Below, piece after piece: positions 50,267 to 58,299 of a DNA stretch of 64,000 bases. This DNA is from Microbacterium sp. AG1240. GTDB taxonomy: Bacteria > Actinomycetota > Actinomycetes > Actinomycetales > Microbacteriaceae. Position 1 is the first letter of the stretch. The number at the start of each line of letters is the position of its first letter. The position numbers were made by a program, and so were the translations under genes. The notes below the pieces were generated by a model. The model did no database searches and was not told the origin of the DNA. It worked only from the letters and a program-made list of their open reading frames with translations. The stretch is from contig NZ_RBXJ01000001.1 in the NCBI RefSeq assembly GCF_003635115.1, positions 186,001 to 250,000 on the forward strand. The letters run 5' to 3'.

Positions 50267-51373
50267 ATGACCGCGCAGATCATCGGGAACATCCCCGACG
50301 TCGACATCGACCGCATCCACGAGATCCTCGACTATTACTGGGACCAGGAGTGGACCGACGGACTGCCGGTCGTTCCGGTGACCGAGTCGTCGCTGGCTCC
50401 CTTCCTCGCGGCGGTCGACCGCGATCCCGCCGAGGTGATCTTCACGATCACTCACCTGAACCGCCACCTCACCATCAAGCTGGCCGCGATCAATGCGGCC
50501 CTGGCGGGGTGCAAGCCCGAGTACTTCCCCGTCGTCGTCGCCGCATGGGAGGCGATCGCGAAGGAGCCGCATCCGGCGCGCGGCATCTGGCAGTCGACGA
50601 CGGGCACCGCCCCCTTCCTCGTGGTCAACGGGCCGATCCGTCACGAGATCGGGTTGAACAGCGAGGGGAACATCTTCGGATCGGGAACCCGCTCCAACGC
50701 CACGATCGGTCGCGCGATCCGGCTCGGCTGCATCAACGTGTTCGGGTTGCACCCGCACAAGCTCGACCAGGCCACGCAGGGCAACCCGTCGAAGTACTCC
50801 TCGTGCATCGGTGAGGACGAGGAGCAGAGCCCCTGGCCCCCGCTGCACACCGAGTACGGCTTCGACGCGTCCGACAGCGTGGTCACGGCCTACGTGATCC
50901 GCTCGGTCGTGCACATCGAGGCGCGGCACACGATGGTTCCCGAGCAGCTCGCCCTGGACTACGTCGACACCATCCGGCGCACGGGCGCGCTCATCCACGA
51001 GTACACCAGCGCCCTCCTCGTGCTCACTCCCGAGCACGCCGAGGTGTTCGCCTCGGCGGGCTGGAGCAAAGACGACCTGCGGGACTTCATCTTCGACAAC
51101 GCGCACCGCACCCGCGACGAGCTCGTCGCGGTGGGCAAGGACGCCCTGTCGCACAAGACCCGGTGGCGCCTGGCATCCGACCATCCCGATTCGATGCCCG
51201 ATTCGGCCAGCTCCACCGCCGAGCCCGACGTCGTGCCCTCGCTCAGCCACCGCACGTCGGTGCAGATCATGGTCGCCGGCGCGAACAACGCGGGTGTCTC
51301 GGCGATCGTCGAGGTGTTCACCCTCAACCCGCCCCGGGAGTTCCCGTACTCGTACAGCAGGATCGGAGAATGA
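50267..51373 (+). CDS. Unknown 368-residue protein of the UGSC unit
   Basis: I do not recognise this family with confidence. The protein is soluble, with no signal peptide or membrane helix. Striking stretches are YYWDQEWTDGLPVVPVTE near the N-terminus, GIWQSTTGTAPFLVVNGPIRHEIGLNSEGNIFGSG in the middle, and NPSKYSSCIGEDEEQSPWPPLHTEYGF with one well-placed Cys. The C-terminal FTLNPPREFPYSYSRIGE ends the protein. It starts one base after the UGSC stop, so the two are surely co-expressed, and is likely its functional partner. Confidence 0.8.
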   Translation: MTAQIIGNIPDVDIDRIHEILDYYWDQEWTDGLPVVPVTESSLAPFLAAVDRDPAEVIFTITHLNRHLTIKLAAINAALAGCKPEYFPVVVAAWEAIAKEPHPARGIWQSTTGTAPFLVVNGPIRHEIGLNSEGNIFGSGTRSNATIGRAIRLGCINVFGLHPHKLDQATQGNPSKYSSCIGEDEEQSPWPPLHTEYGFDASDSVVTAYVIRSVVHIEARHTMVPEQLALDYVDTIRRTGALIHEYTSALLVLTPEHAEVFASAGWSKDDLRDFIFDNAHRTRDELVAVGKDALSHKTRWRLASDHPDSMPDSASSTAEPDVVPSLSHRTSVQIMVAGANNAGVSAIVEVFTLNPPREFPYSYSRIGE

Positions 51374-51374
51374 C

Positions 51375-51629
51375 ATGACAGACCTGACCGAAGCGGCATC
51401 GGTGGATGCTGCGCTGAAGCAGTTCACCGACATGATGGCGACCGACGGCTACGTGCTGTCGTGGACGCCGGCAGACGACGAGAAGATCGTCGTCCGCATC
51501 GACGCCACGGAGGGCGCGTGCGCCGACTGCCTCGTGCCGCAGCCCGTGATGGAGGCCATCATGGCGGCGGCCCTCGAGCCGACGCCCTACAGCCTCGACC
51601 ACGTCGTGCTGCCCGCCGACGCCCACTGA
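51375..51629 (+). CDS. Small CxxC protein, 84 residues (NifU-like motif)
   Basis: A small protein with one Cys49-Ala-Asp-Cys52 motif in the context IDATEGACADCLVP, resembling the cluster- or thiol-binding segment of NifU C-terminal domains. The rest is predicted alpha/beta without a membrane part. ATG 51375 lies one base after the stop of the 368-residue gene. The setting suggests an electron- or sulfur-transfer helper for the UGSC protein or the aconitase-X enzyme, which is inference. Confidence 0.75.
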   Translation: MTDLTEAASVDAALKQFTDMMATDGYVLSWTPADDEKIVVRIDATEGACADCLVPQPVMEAIMAAALEPTPYSLDHVVLPADAH

Positions 51630-51643
51630 CGTTGCGCGAACAG

Positions 51644-51671
51644 TGACCCTCGGCCGGACGGCCGGGGGTCA
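51644..51671 (+). terminator. Stem-loop between the CxxC gene and the SBP gene
   Basis: TGACCCTCGGCCG pairs with CGGCCGGGGGTCA with one wobble-type mismatch over a short loop. It splits the unit into an upstream three-gene part and a downstream transporter part, or reduces read-through. Confidence 0.55.
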
Positions 51672-51707
51672 TCGTTCGTGGAGGGCTTTCACAGCCAGCA
51701 ACTATCC

Positions 51708-51722
51708 TTTCGCTGAGTGAAA
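51708..51722. promoter_or_regulatory. Candidate IclR operator, TTTCGCTGAGTGAAA
   Basis: A 15-base near-palindrome (one mismatch) 91 bases before the SBP start. It has the same consensus as 49635-49649. Confidence 0.4.
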
Positions 51723-51812
51723 ATTCGGGTTGGAGTCGGCGAGGGCGGTCGGCAGACTCGGGCAGGCCGACCGCAACGCTGCGGGCGGATCGTTCCGACA
51801 CAGGAGTCAGAC

Positions 51813-52901
51813 ATGATCACCGCACAGACCTCGACGGCCCCCTCCCGCGCACGGCGCGGCATCCGTGCTACGGCGGCCCTGATCGCTGCCGGAGCACTGG
51901 CCCTCGCCGGTTGCTCGGGCGGAGGAGGGCAGAGCTCCTCCGGTTCCGACGGCGAGCTCAAGGAGATGACGGTCGTCACCTTCCTGCCGCTGGAGTCGTT
52001 CAGCTTCACGCCCGAGATGTTCGCGTACTCGGGCGGCTATTTCGAGAAGAACGGGCTCGACGTCGACCTGCAGCCCGTGCAGGGCACGGCCGCCGCGATC
52101 CAGTCGCTCGTGGGCGGGGCGACGACCATCACCCGCGCCAGCACGGTCGACGTCTTCCCCGCCATGGAGAGCGGGCAGCCGATCACCGCGGTGGGCACGA
52201 TGGCCTACCGGTCGAATCTGCGGGTCGTCTCGACGACGGAGGACCCGATCGTCGATCCCTCTGATATGTCGGGGAAGACCATCGGCATGGGCTCGATCGG
52301 CGGCACGAGCGAGAAGATGCTGAACCTCGCACTCGACGAGGCGGGCGTGGACCAGGACTCGGTCACCCGCCAGGCCGTCCCCGTCACGGCCGCGACCCTC
52401 GAGGTCGTGCGCCAGAAGCAGCTCGCGGGATACATCGTCAGCCTCGACACCTCCCTCGCGATCGAGCAGCAGAACGACGACGCGGTCATCGAGCAGGTCG
52501 GCCTCGTCGACCAGCCCGACATCCAGACATGGATCACCACGAAGTCCAACCTCGACAACCCGGAGCGCGTCGAGGAGATCGAGCTGTTCCTGACCGCGAT
52601 CAAGGAAGCCACCCAGTTCGTCATCGACGACGCGGAGAACGACTTCGACAACGTGCTGCAGATCATGCGCGACAGCGGCGACTGGAACTTCCCCGCGCTC
52701 CAGGACGACGCCGTCGCCCGTGCGGCGCTCGCCGAGTACGTGACCGGCACCTGGGTCGACCCCGACGGAAGCGTCTCGCTTCTCGAGAACGACATGGACG
52801 CCTGGACCGACACCTACGAGGTGTACACGAAGGCCGGTTTCGTCGAGGGCGGGCAGGATCCGCTCCAGTGGATCACGAACGACTACCTCCCCGCGGGCTG
52901 A
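51813..52901 (+). CDS. NMT1/TauA-type solute-binding lipoprotein
   Basis: A 362-residue binding protein. The signal peptide ends in a lipobox LALAGC at about residue 35, followed by a Gly/Ser linker. The mature part has the TauA/SsuA/NMT1 pattern: YSGGYFEKNGLDVDLQPVQGTAAAIQSLVGG, ITAVGTM, and GKTIGMGSIGGTSEKMLNLALDEAG. ATG 51813 follows CAGGAG. It feeds the adjacent ATPase and permease. The family binds taurine, sulfonates, nitrate, thiamine precursors or aromatic acids, so the ligand stays open. Confidence 0.92.
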   Translation: MITAQTSTAPSRARRGIRATAALIAAGALALAGCSGGGGQSSSGSDGELKEMTVVTFLPLESFSFTPEMFAYSGGYFEKNGLDVDLQPVQGTAAAIQSLVGGATTITRASTVDVFPAMESGQPITAVGTMAYRSNLRVVSTTEDPIVDPSDMSGKTIGMGSIGGTSEKMLNLALDEAGVDQDSVTRQAVPVTAATLEVVRQKQLAGYIVSLDTSLAIEQQNDDAVIEQVGLVDQPDIQTWITTKSNLDNPERVEEIELFLTAIKEATQFVIDDAENDFDNVLQIMRDSGDWNFPALQDDAVARAALAEYVTGTWVDPDGSVSLLENDMDAWTDTYEVYTKAGFVEGGQDPLQWITNDYLPAG

Positions 52902-52956
52902 TCGACCGAAGACCCAGCCGTTCCGCGCCGCACCCGCACGAATGAGAGGCATGCCG

Positions 52957-53790
52957 ATGAGAAACGACACGCTCGACACCGCCACGGCCGCCACCGGCGG
53001 AGCCACCGCCGTCCCCAGCCTGCACATCCAGGGTGTCGGACGCGACTTCCACACCAAGAACGGCACGACCCACGCCGTGTCGGGGGTCGACCTGTCGATC
53101 CAGAGAGGGGAGTTCGTCGCCCTCATCGGGCGTTCCGGCTGCGGCAAGACGACGCTGCTGCGCATGATCGGCGGGCTCCTGCCGCCGACGGCGGGCACCA
53201 TCGCCGTCGACGGGAAGGAGCTGTGGCGCGACGGTCGCGTCGACAGCTCCGCGGTGACGAAGCTGGGTTTCGTCTTCCAGGAGAGCAACCTCTTCCCGTG
53301 GTTCTCGGTGCTCGACAACATCGCGCTGCCGTTGAAGATCCGCGGCGTCGGCAAGACGGAGCGGCGGCGCCGCGCGAGCGAGCTGGCCGAGCTGGTCGGT
53401 CTCGCCGGGTTCGAGAAGTCGTACCCGCGGGAGCTCTCCGGAGGAATGCGCCAGCGTGCGGCGATCGCGCGTGCGCTGAGCACGAAGCCCGACCTGCTGC
53501 TGATGGACGAGCCGTTCGGTGCGCTCGACGCGTTGACCCGCGAGCGGATGAACCTCGAGCTGCAGCGCATCGTTCTGGAGACGAACTCGACGGTGGTGTT
53601 CGTCACCCACGACATCCCCGAGGCGGTCTTCCTCGCCGACCGGGTCGTGCACATGACGCCGCGCCCCGGACGCATCCGTCAGATCCTCCCGGCGCCGTTC
53701 GCGAAGCCGCGAGCGGTCGACCTTCAGACCATGCCCGAGTTCAACGACATCGTGCGGGCCCTCCGCCACGACCTCGACGAGGAGCACTGA
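52957..53790 (+). CDS. ABC transporter ATP-binding protein (SsuB/TauB/NrtD type)
   Basis: A 277-residue ATPase. Walker A is GRSGCGKTTLLRMIGGL, the Q-loop FVFQESNLFPWFSVLDNI, signature LSGGMRQRAAIARAL, Walker B LLLMDEPFGALD, and the switch VVFVTHDIPEAVFLADRV. ATG 52957 is chosen from three close ATGs because GAGAGG lies seven bases before it. It powers the import system together with the permease two bases downstream and the lipoprotein upstream. Confidence 0.93.
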   Translation: MRNDTLDTATAATGGATAVPSLHIQGVGRDFHTKNGTTHAVSGVDLSIQRGEFVALIGRSGCGKTTLLRMIGGLLPPTAGTIAVDGKELWRDGRVDSSAVTKLGFVFQESNLFPWFSVLDNIALPLKIRGVGKTERRRRASELAELVGLAGFEKSYPRELSGGMRQRAAIARALSTKPDLLLMDEPFGALDALTRERMNLELQRIVLETNSTVVFVTHDIPEAVFLADRVVHMTPRPGRIRQILPAPFAKPRAVDLQTMPEFNDIVRALRHDLDEEH

Positions 53791-53791
53791 C

Positions 53792-54589
53792 ATGCCCAAG
53801 CCCCGGATCATGAAGCTGCTGCCGTGGATCGTCACGCCGGCCCTCATCGTCGTCATCATCGCCGTCTGGCAGATCCTCGTGACCTCGCTCGAGGTGAATC
53901 CGCTGGTCTTCCCGCCGCCGCTCGCCGTCGGTGAGGCCCTCGTCGTGCTCCTCGGTGACGGTGGCACCTGGGAAGAGGTCGGCGTGACCGTCCTCGAGAT
54001 CATCGTCGGGTTCGCGATCGCCGTGGTCAGCGGCATCATCGTCGGCGTGGTGCTGGGCAAGCTCCCCTGGCTCGAGGTCAGCATCCGCCCCCTGATCGTC
54101 GCGGCCCAGGTCGCACCGAAGGTCGCCTTCATCCCGCTCTTCGTGATCTGGTTCGGCTTCGGCATCACGTCGAAGGTGCTGCTCGCAGCGCTCCTCGCCT
54201 TCTTCCCCGTCATGCTGAACGTGCTCCTCGGCGTCCGCTCCGTGGAGCAGGGGCAGCGCGAGGTGATGCGCAGCATCAGCGCGAGCCGCGCGCAGACCTT
54301 CCTCCAGCTCGAGATGCGGAGCCTCCAGCCCTACCTCTTCGCCGGAATGGAGGTCGCGATCGTGCTCGCGACGATCGGCGCGATCGTGGGGGAGTACCTC
54401 GGCGGCAGCGTGGGGCTCGGGGCGATGGTGGTGAGGGCGATGAGTTCTCTGGATGCGGCGAGGACGTTCGCGCTCATCATCCTGCTCTCGCTCATCGGGC
54501 TCGTGCTCTACCTGATCGTGAACGAGGCCAAGCGCTTCGTGATCCCCTGGCACGAGTCGGTCTACGGCCTGCGCGAAGCGACGGCCTGA
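53792..54589 (+). CDS. ABC transporter permease (SsuC/TauC type)
   Basis: A 265-residue membrane protein with six transmembrane segments. The EAA-type loop is visible as EVMRSISASRAQTFLQLEMRSLQPYLFAGMEVAIVLATIGAIVGEYLGG, which binds the ATPase. It starts one base after the ATPase stop and ends five bases before the aconitase-X gene, so transporter and enzyme form a continuous operon. That suggests the enzyme acts on the imported compound. Confidence 0.93.
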   Translation: MPKPRIMKLLPWIVTPALIVVIIAVWQILVTSLEVNPLVFPPPLAVGEALVVLLGDGGTWEEVGVTVLEIIVGFAIAVVSGIIVGVVLGKLPWLEVSIRPLIVAAQVAPKVAFIPLFVIWFGFGITSKVLLAALLAFFPVMLNVLLGVRSVEQGQREVMRSISASRAQTFLQLEMRSLQPYLFAGMEVAIVLATIGAIVGEYLGGSVGLGAMVVRAMSSLDAARTFALIILLSLIGLVLYLIVNEAKRFVIPWHESVYGLREATA

Positions 54590-54594
54590 CGCCC

Positions 54595-55878
54595 ATGTTG
54601 CTCACCGACGAGGAGAAGGGCATGCGTGACGGCGCCGAGGGCGGAGCGGTCGCCGCGGCGATGGATCTGCTGATCCGCTACGGCGAGGCCCTCGGTGCGG
54701 AGCGGCTGTGCGAGACGCGCAACGTCGCGGGCACCATGACCCAGCCCTCGCCGGCCAAGGCGAAACTCGTCGAGGAGGGCGGCTGGGCGAAGTCGTTCGC
54801 GGTCATCAACCTCGACTGCGACGACGACATCGAGATTCCTCGCATGAAGGTGCCGACGTGCCAACTGCAGCACGGCTTCGGCAAGGATGCGTCGGGACTC
54901 ACGTCCTACCCCGAGCAGTCGATCGTGCTGCAGGGCGACGCCGAGTCGTACTTCAGCGAGCGCGGCGTCAACATCCTCGCCACCTGCACCCCGTACCAGG
55001 TGGGCAACATCCCGGTGCGGGGCGAGCACTGCGCGTGGATGGAGTCGTCGGCGGTCGTCTACTGCAACTCCGTGCTCGGGGCTCGGACGAACTGCGAAGG
55101 GGGCGCCTCCACCGGAGCCGCCGGGCTGACCGGCCGCATCCCCTACTGGGGGAACCACCTCCCCGAGAACCGCTTCGGCACGCACCATCTCGTCGCCGGC
55201 GTACCCGTCGACGACTTCCAGGAGTGGGGGATGCTGGGGTACTTCGTCGGCGACGCCGTGCAGGAGGGTCGGCCCGTCATCACGGGCGAGCTCGTGAACC
55301 CCGACCTGGCCGACCTGAAGCACTTCGGTGCCGCGACGGCCACCGCCGGCGGCGTGGAGATCTACCACATCCCGGGCGTCACGCCCGAGGCGACCTCGCT
55401 CGAGGCCGCGTTCGGCGGTGCCGGCGTCCCGGAGCCGCTCGTGTACGGCGAGGCCGAACGCCGCCTGGTCTACGAGACCCTCAACGACCAGGGGGAGTCG
55501 ACCGACGTCGACTTCATCCTCCTCGGGTGTCCGCACGCCTCGCTCGACCAGCTCGAGCGCGTCGCGCGACGCCTGGAAGGTCGCCGCATCCATTCCGACA
55601 CCGAGCTCTGGGTGATGACGCCGGCGGCGATCCGCACCATGGCCGACCGCAGCGGCTACACCCGCGCGATCGAACGGGCCGGCGGGCGCGTGCTGACCGA
55701 TTCGTGCCCGGCGATGTCGAAGGCCGCCCCCGACGGAACCCGCGTGATGGCGACCGACTCTGCCAAGCAGGTGCACTACCTGCCGGCCATCCTGGGCATC
55801 GAGGGCTGGTTCGGCACCCTCGAGGAGTGCGTGGATGCGGCGATCACCGGCACGTGGCGAGGCGAGCTCTCGAGATGA
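54595..55878 (+). CDS. Aconitase X catalytic (large) subunit
   Basis: A 427-residue protein of the AcnX family (DUF521). Fe-S or metal-binding cysteines are suggested by NILATCTPYQVGNIP, FILLGCPHASLDQ and VLTDSCPAMSKAA. The N-terminal LTDEEKGMRDG and the VAGTMTQPSPAKAKLVEEGGW region are also typical. Known AcnX enzymes dehydrate cis-3-hydroxy-L-proline in bacteria or mevalonate 5-phosphate in archaea. Here the small subunit is a separate gene overlapping by four bases. A dehydratase role is likely; the substrate is not fixed. Confidence 0.9.
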   Translation: MLLTDEEKGMRDGAEGGAVAAAMDLLIRYGEALGAERLCETRNVAGTMTQPSPAKAKLVEEGGWAKSFAVINLDCDDDIEIPRMKVPTCQLQHGFGKDASGLTSYPEQSIVLQGDAESYFSERGVNILATCTPYQVGNIPVRGEHCAWMESSAVVYCNSVLGARTNCEGGASTGAAGLTGRIPYWGNHLPENRFGTHHLVAGVPVDDFQEWGMLGYFVGDAVQEGRPVITGELVNPDLADLKHFGAATATAGGVEIYHIPGVTPEATSLEAAFGGAGVPEPLVYGEAERRLVYETLNDQGESTDVDFILLGCPHASLDQLERVARRLEGRRIHSDTELWVMTPAAIRTMADRSGYTRAIERAGGRVLTDSCPAMSKAAPDGTRVMATDSAKQVHYLPAILGIEGWFGTLEECVDAAITGTWRGELSR

Positions 55879-56300
55879 CCACCGTCGTCGAGACGTTCAC
55901 CGGTCGTCCGATCGTCGCCGGGGTCGTGGAGGGCGAGGCTCTCGTCTCGACCGAGACGATCTCGGGGTTCGGCGGCATCGACCCCTCGAAAGGCACGGTC
56001 ATCGAGCCGCGCCACGAGCTGTTCGGCGTCTGCTTCACCGACAAGATCCTCGTCTTCCCCGGCGCCAAGGGCTCGTCGGGCTGGTCGGGGTTCTTCCAGA
56101 GCACCCGCCTCATGGGCACGGCGCCGCGCGCGATGGTCTTCAACGTCATGACCACGAAGGCCGTGCTGGGAGCGATCGTCACGCGCGTTCCCAGCGTGGT
56201 GGAGTGCATCCCCGACCCCGTGGCCGCGATCCGCACCGGCGACTGGGTGCGCGTGGACGGCGACCGCGGCGTCGTGACGGTTCTGCGTCGAGGCGCCTAG
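55875..56300 (+). CDS. Aconitase X swivel-domain (small) subunit
   Basis: A 141-residue protein of the DUF126 swivel family. It carries LVSTETISGFGGIDPSKGTVIEPRHELFGVCFTDKILVFPGAKGSSGWSG, with the Ser-rich loop that helps form the AcnX active site. The ATG overlaps the large-subunit stop (ATGA), so equal amounts are made. Length matches family members. It ends the operon, followed by a strong palindrome and stem-loop. Confidence 0.92.
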   Translation: MTTVVETFTGRPIVAGVVEGEALVSTETISGFGGIDPSKGTVIEPRHELFGVCFTDKILVFPGAKGSSGWSGFFQSTRLMGTAPRAMVFNVMTTKAVLGAIVTRVPSVVECIPDPVAAIRTGDWVRVDGDRGVVTVLRRGA

Positions 56301-56333
56301 CCCCGCCACGACCGTCCTGCGTGCAGGACGCAC

Positions 56334-56399
56334 GGAGGAGTTCTCACGAGCGGAGGACGCCCCGGGTGTTCAGGGTCCTCCCTTCGTGAGATCTCCTCC
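56334..56399 (+). terminator. 25-bp imperfect stem-loop after the aconitase-X operon
   Basis: Arms 56334-56358 and 56375-56399 pair at 22 of 25 positions over a 16-base loop. A separate perfect 16-base palindrome, GTCCTGCGTGCAGGAC, lies at 56314-56329. Both fit termination after the swivel subunit. Confidence 0.6.
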
Positions 56400-56443
56400 C
56401 GTCGTGACGGCGAGGGTCGGATGCTGCGGCCGTGGTGGTGTGC

Positions 56444-56456
56444 CACGATGCGGTCA
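56444..56456 (+). promoter_or_regulatory. Leaderless promoter, CACGAT-N6-ATG
   Basis: CACGAT (56444-56449) ends six bases before ATG 56456. The spacing equals that of the other leaderless genes in the window. Confidence 0.4.
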
Positions 56457-56851
56457 TGAGGAGCCACCACGTCAGCCGCGTCATCGCCGCATCCCCCGAA
56501 TCGGTGTACGAGTTCGCCCGCGACGTCGGGAACCTCCCGCGATGGGCCGCGGGTCTGGCGCGAACCGAGGTCGTGCGAGACGGCGATGCGCTGCTCGTCG
56601 AATCCCCGATGGGGCGTGTGAAGGTCCGTTTCGTCGAGAGGAACACCCTCGGCGTGCTGGACCATGACGTGACGCTGCCGTCCGGAACCGTGGTCACCAA
56701 CCCCGTCCGTGTGCTCGCACACCCGGAGGGGGCGGAGGTGGTCTTCACCGTCCGCCAGATCGAGCTCGACGACGAGGAGTTCGCGCGCGACGTCGCCACG
56801 GTCGCCGCCGACCTCGAGCGTCTCGAGCGCGAAGTCGTCGCGCGGGCCTGA
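56456..56851 (+). CDS. SRPBCC-family (START-like) small protein
   Basis: A 131-residue cytoplasmic protein of the SRPBCC fold, which binds hydrophobic ligands in a deep cavity. Visible are VSRVIAASPESVYEFARDVGNLPRWAAGLA and the C-terminal long helix with DDEEFARDVATVAADLERLEREV. ATG 56456 is chosen because CACGAT precedes it in leaderless spacing; the upstream frame adds only eight residues. Its function is unknown, and it stands between the aconitase-X operon and the convergent FAD oxidoreductase. Confidence 0.8.
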   Translation: MRSHHVSRVIAASPESVYEFARDVGNLPRWAAGLARTEVVRDGDALLVESPMGRVKVRFVERNTLGVLDHDVTLPSGTVVTNPVRVLAHPEGAEVVFTVRQIELDDEEFARDVATVAADLERLEREVVARA

Positions 56852-56946
56852 CCCCCGCTCCGCGCCGAGAATCGGTGCGGTGAGCGGGGCTCGGTGCGCC
56901 GCGGTGGTTCTCGTGCGCGCGAGTGAGGGTCCAGCGGACGCGCGGC

Positions 56947-58299
56947 CTACACGGCGACGGTGAGGTCGGTGCCGAGGTAGGCGCCGTCGTTCGCCAGCTG
57001 GGCCTGGAGCGCCGCGACGTCGATGCTCGCAGCATCCGTCCCGCCCGACAGGGCGAGCGCGGCGGCCGTGCCGGCGGCCTGGCCCATCGCGAAGCACGGG
57101 CCTGTCACCCGGCCCGACGACTGGCCGCCCTGCGTCATCGACGCCGACCGGCCGACCACGAGGAGGTTGCCCACCTGCTGCGGCACGATCATCCGGTACG
57201 GCAGCTGATGGAATCCGCGGCTGCCCTCGGGGGCGAAACGGAACTCGACATCACCGGCGACGTGCGCCTCGACGGGCCAGCCGTTGACGCCGATCGTGTC
57301 GTCGAAGTCGGCGTTGCCGAGCACGTCGTCCTGGGTCAGCTGGTAGCCGCCGACGATGCGACGCGTCTCGCGGATGCCGATCTGGGGTGCGATGTCGACC
57401 ACGTACGAGTCCTGGAACCCGGGGGTGCGCTCGCGGATGAAGGCGAACGTCTCCTTCACCTGCTGGCGCCCCTGGATCTCGCCGTGGGTGAGCTGGCGCA
57501 CATCGGTGCCGTCGACCGCGCTGCCGTCGTCGTTGTGGAGCTGGGTGAGGTTCGACCTCCACTCCAGGGGGTTGCGCTGGGGGCGCACGATCGGCTTCTT
57601 GCGCGGGAACGAATGGGTCCCCGCCGCCTCGGCGTCTTCCATGAGCCGTCGGATGGTCTTCCACGCCTCGCCCGCCTCTTCGGGGTGCACGCCGTTGATG
57701 CGGAACATCAGCGACGGGAAGAGCAGCTCGGGGGAGCGCTCGTAGGGAGCCCCCGACCAGGCGGCGATGTCGGCGTCGCCCGATCCGTCGATGAAGAATC
57801 GCGCGCGGACGGCGCTGCGGCCCGACTTCGACTCCAGCACGACGGCGTCGATCGTCTTCTCGTCGGACATCACCACGTCGACCGCGGTCGCGTGGAAGAG
57901 GAGCTCGGCCCCGGCGGCGAGAACGAGCTCGTCGGCCGCGATCTTGTAGGCCGAGATGTCGAACGACACCGCCATGATGCGGTTCTCGATCGTCAGGTGA
58001 GGGGTGTTCAGGCCGTCGAGCGCGGTGAGGCGGTCGAGGAGCTCGTCGACGAAGCCGTGGACGACCAGGCGGTCCTCCCCGAAGACGCGGGCGTGCAGGC
58101 CGCAGAACGTGCTGAGTCCGCCCATCGTGCCCGCGCCGCCGAGGAACCCGTAGCGTTCGACGAGCAGTGTCGACATGCCCGCTCGGGCAGCGGCGGTCGC
58201 CGCGAGGAGCCCGGCGGGCCCGCCCCCGATCACGACCACGTCGTACTCGCCGATCACCGGGACCGCGCGCGCGGGAAGGTGGATGGTGGAGGAGGTCAT
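56947..58299 (-). CDS. FAD-dependent oxidoreductase (FAD_oxidored family)
   Basis: A 450-residue flavoprotein. The dinucleotide motif VVVIGGGPAGLLAATAAARAGMSTLLVE is at about residues 20-47, followed by GFLGGAGTMGGLSTFCGLHARV, typical of the PF12831 family. The second FAD contact is QGGQSSGRVTGPCFAMGQAAGTAAALAL near the end. Substrate and acceptor are unknown. Its start overlaps the stop of the IlvD-type dehydratase gene (ATGA), so both are made together, and it may oxidise the dehydratase product. Confidence 0.9.
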   Translation of the reverse strand: MTSSTIHLPARAVPVIGEYDVVVIGGGPAGLLAATAAARAGMSTLLVERYGFLGGAGTMGGLSTFCGLHARVFGEDRLVVHGFVDELLDRLTALDGLNTPHLTIENRIMAVSFDISAYKIAADELVLAAGAELLFHATAVDVVMSDEKTIDAVVLESKSGRSAVRARFFIDGSGDADIAAWSGAPYERSPELLFPSLMFRINGVHPEEAGEAWKTIRRLMEDAEAAGTHSFPRKKPIVRPQRNPLEWRSNLTQLHNDDGSAVDGTDVRQLTHGEIQGRQQVKETFAFIRERTPGFQDSYVVDIAPQIGIRETRRIVGGYQLTQDDVLGNADFDDTIGVNGWPVEAHVAGDVEFRFAPEGSRGFHQLPYRMIVPQQVGNLLVVGRSASMTQGGQSSGRVTGPCFAMGQAAGTAAALALSGGTDAASIDVAALQAQLANDGAYLGTDLTVAV

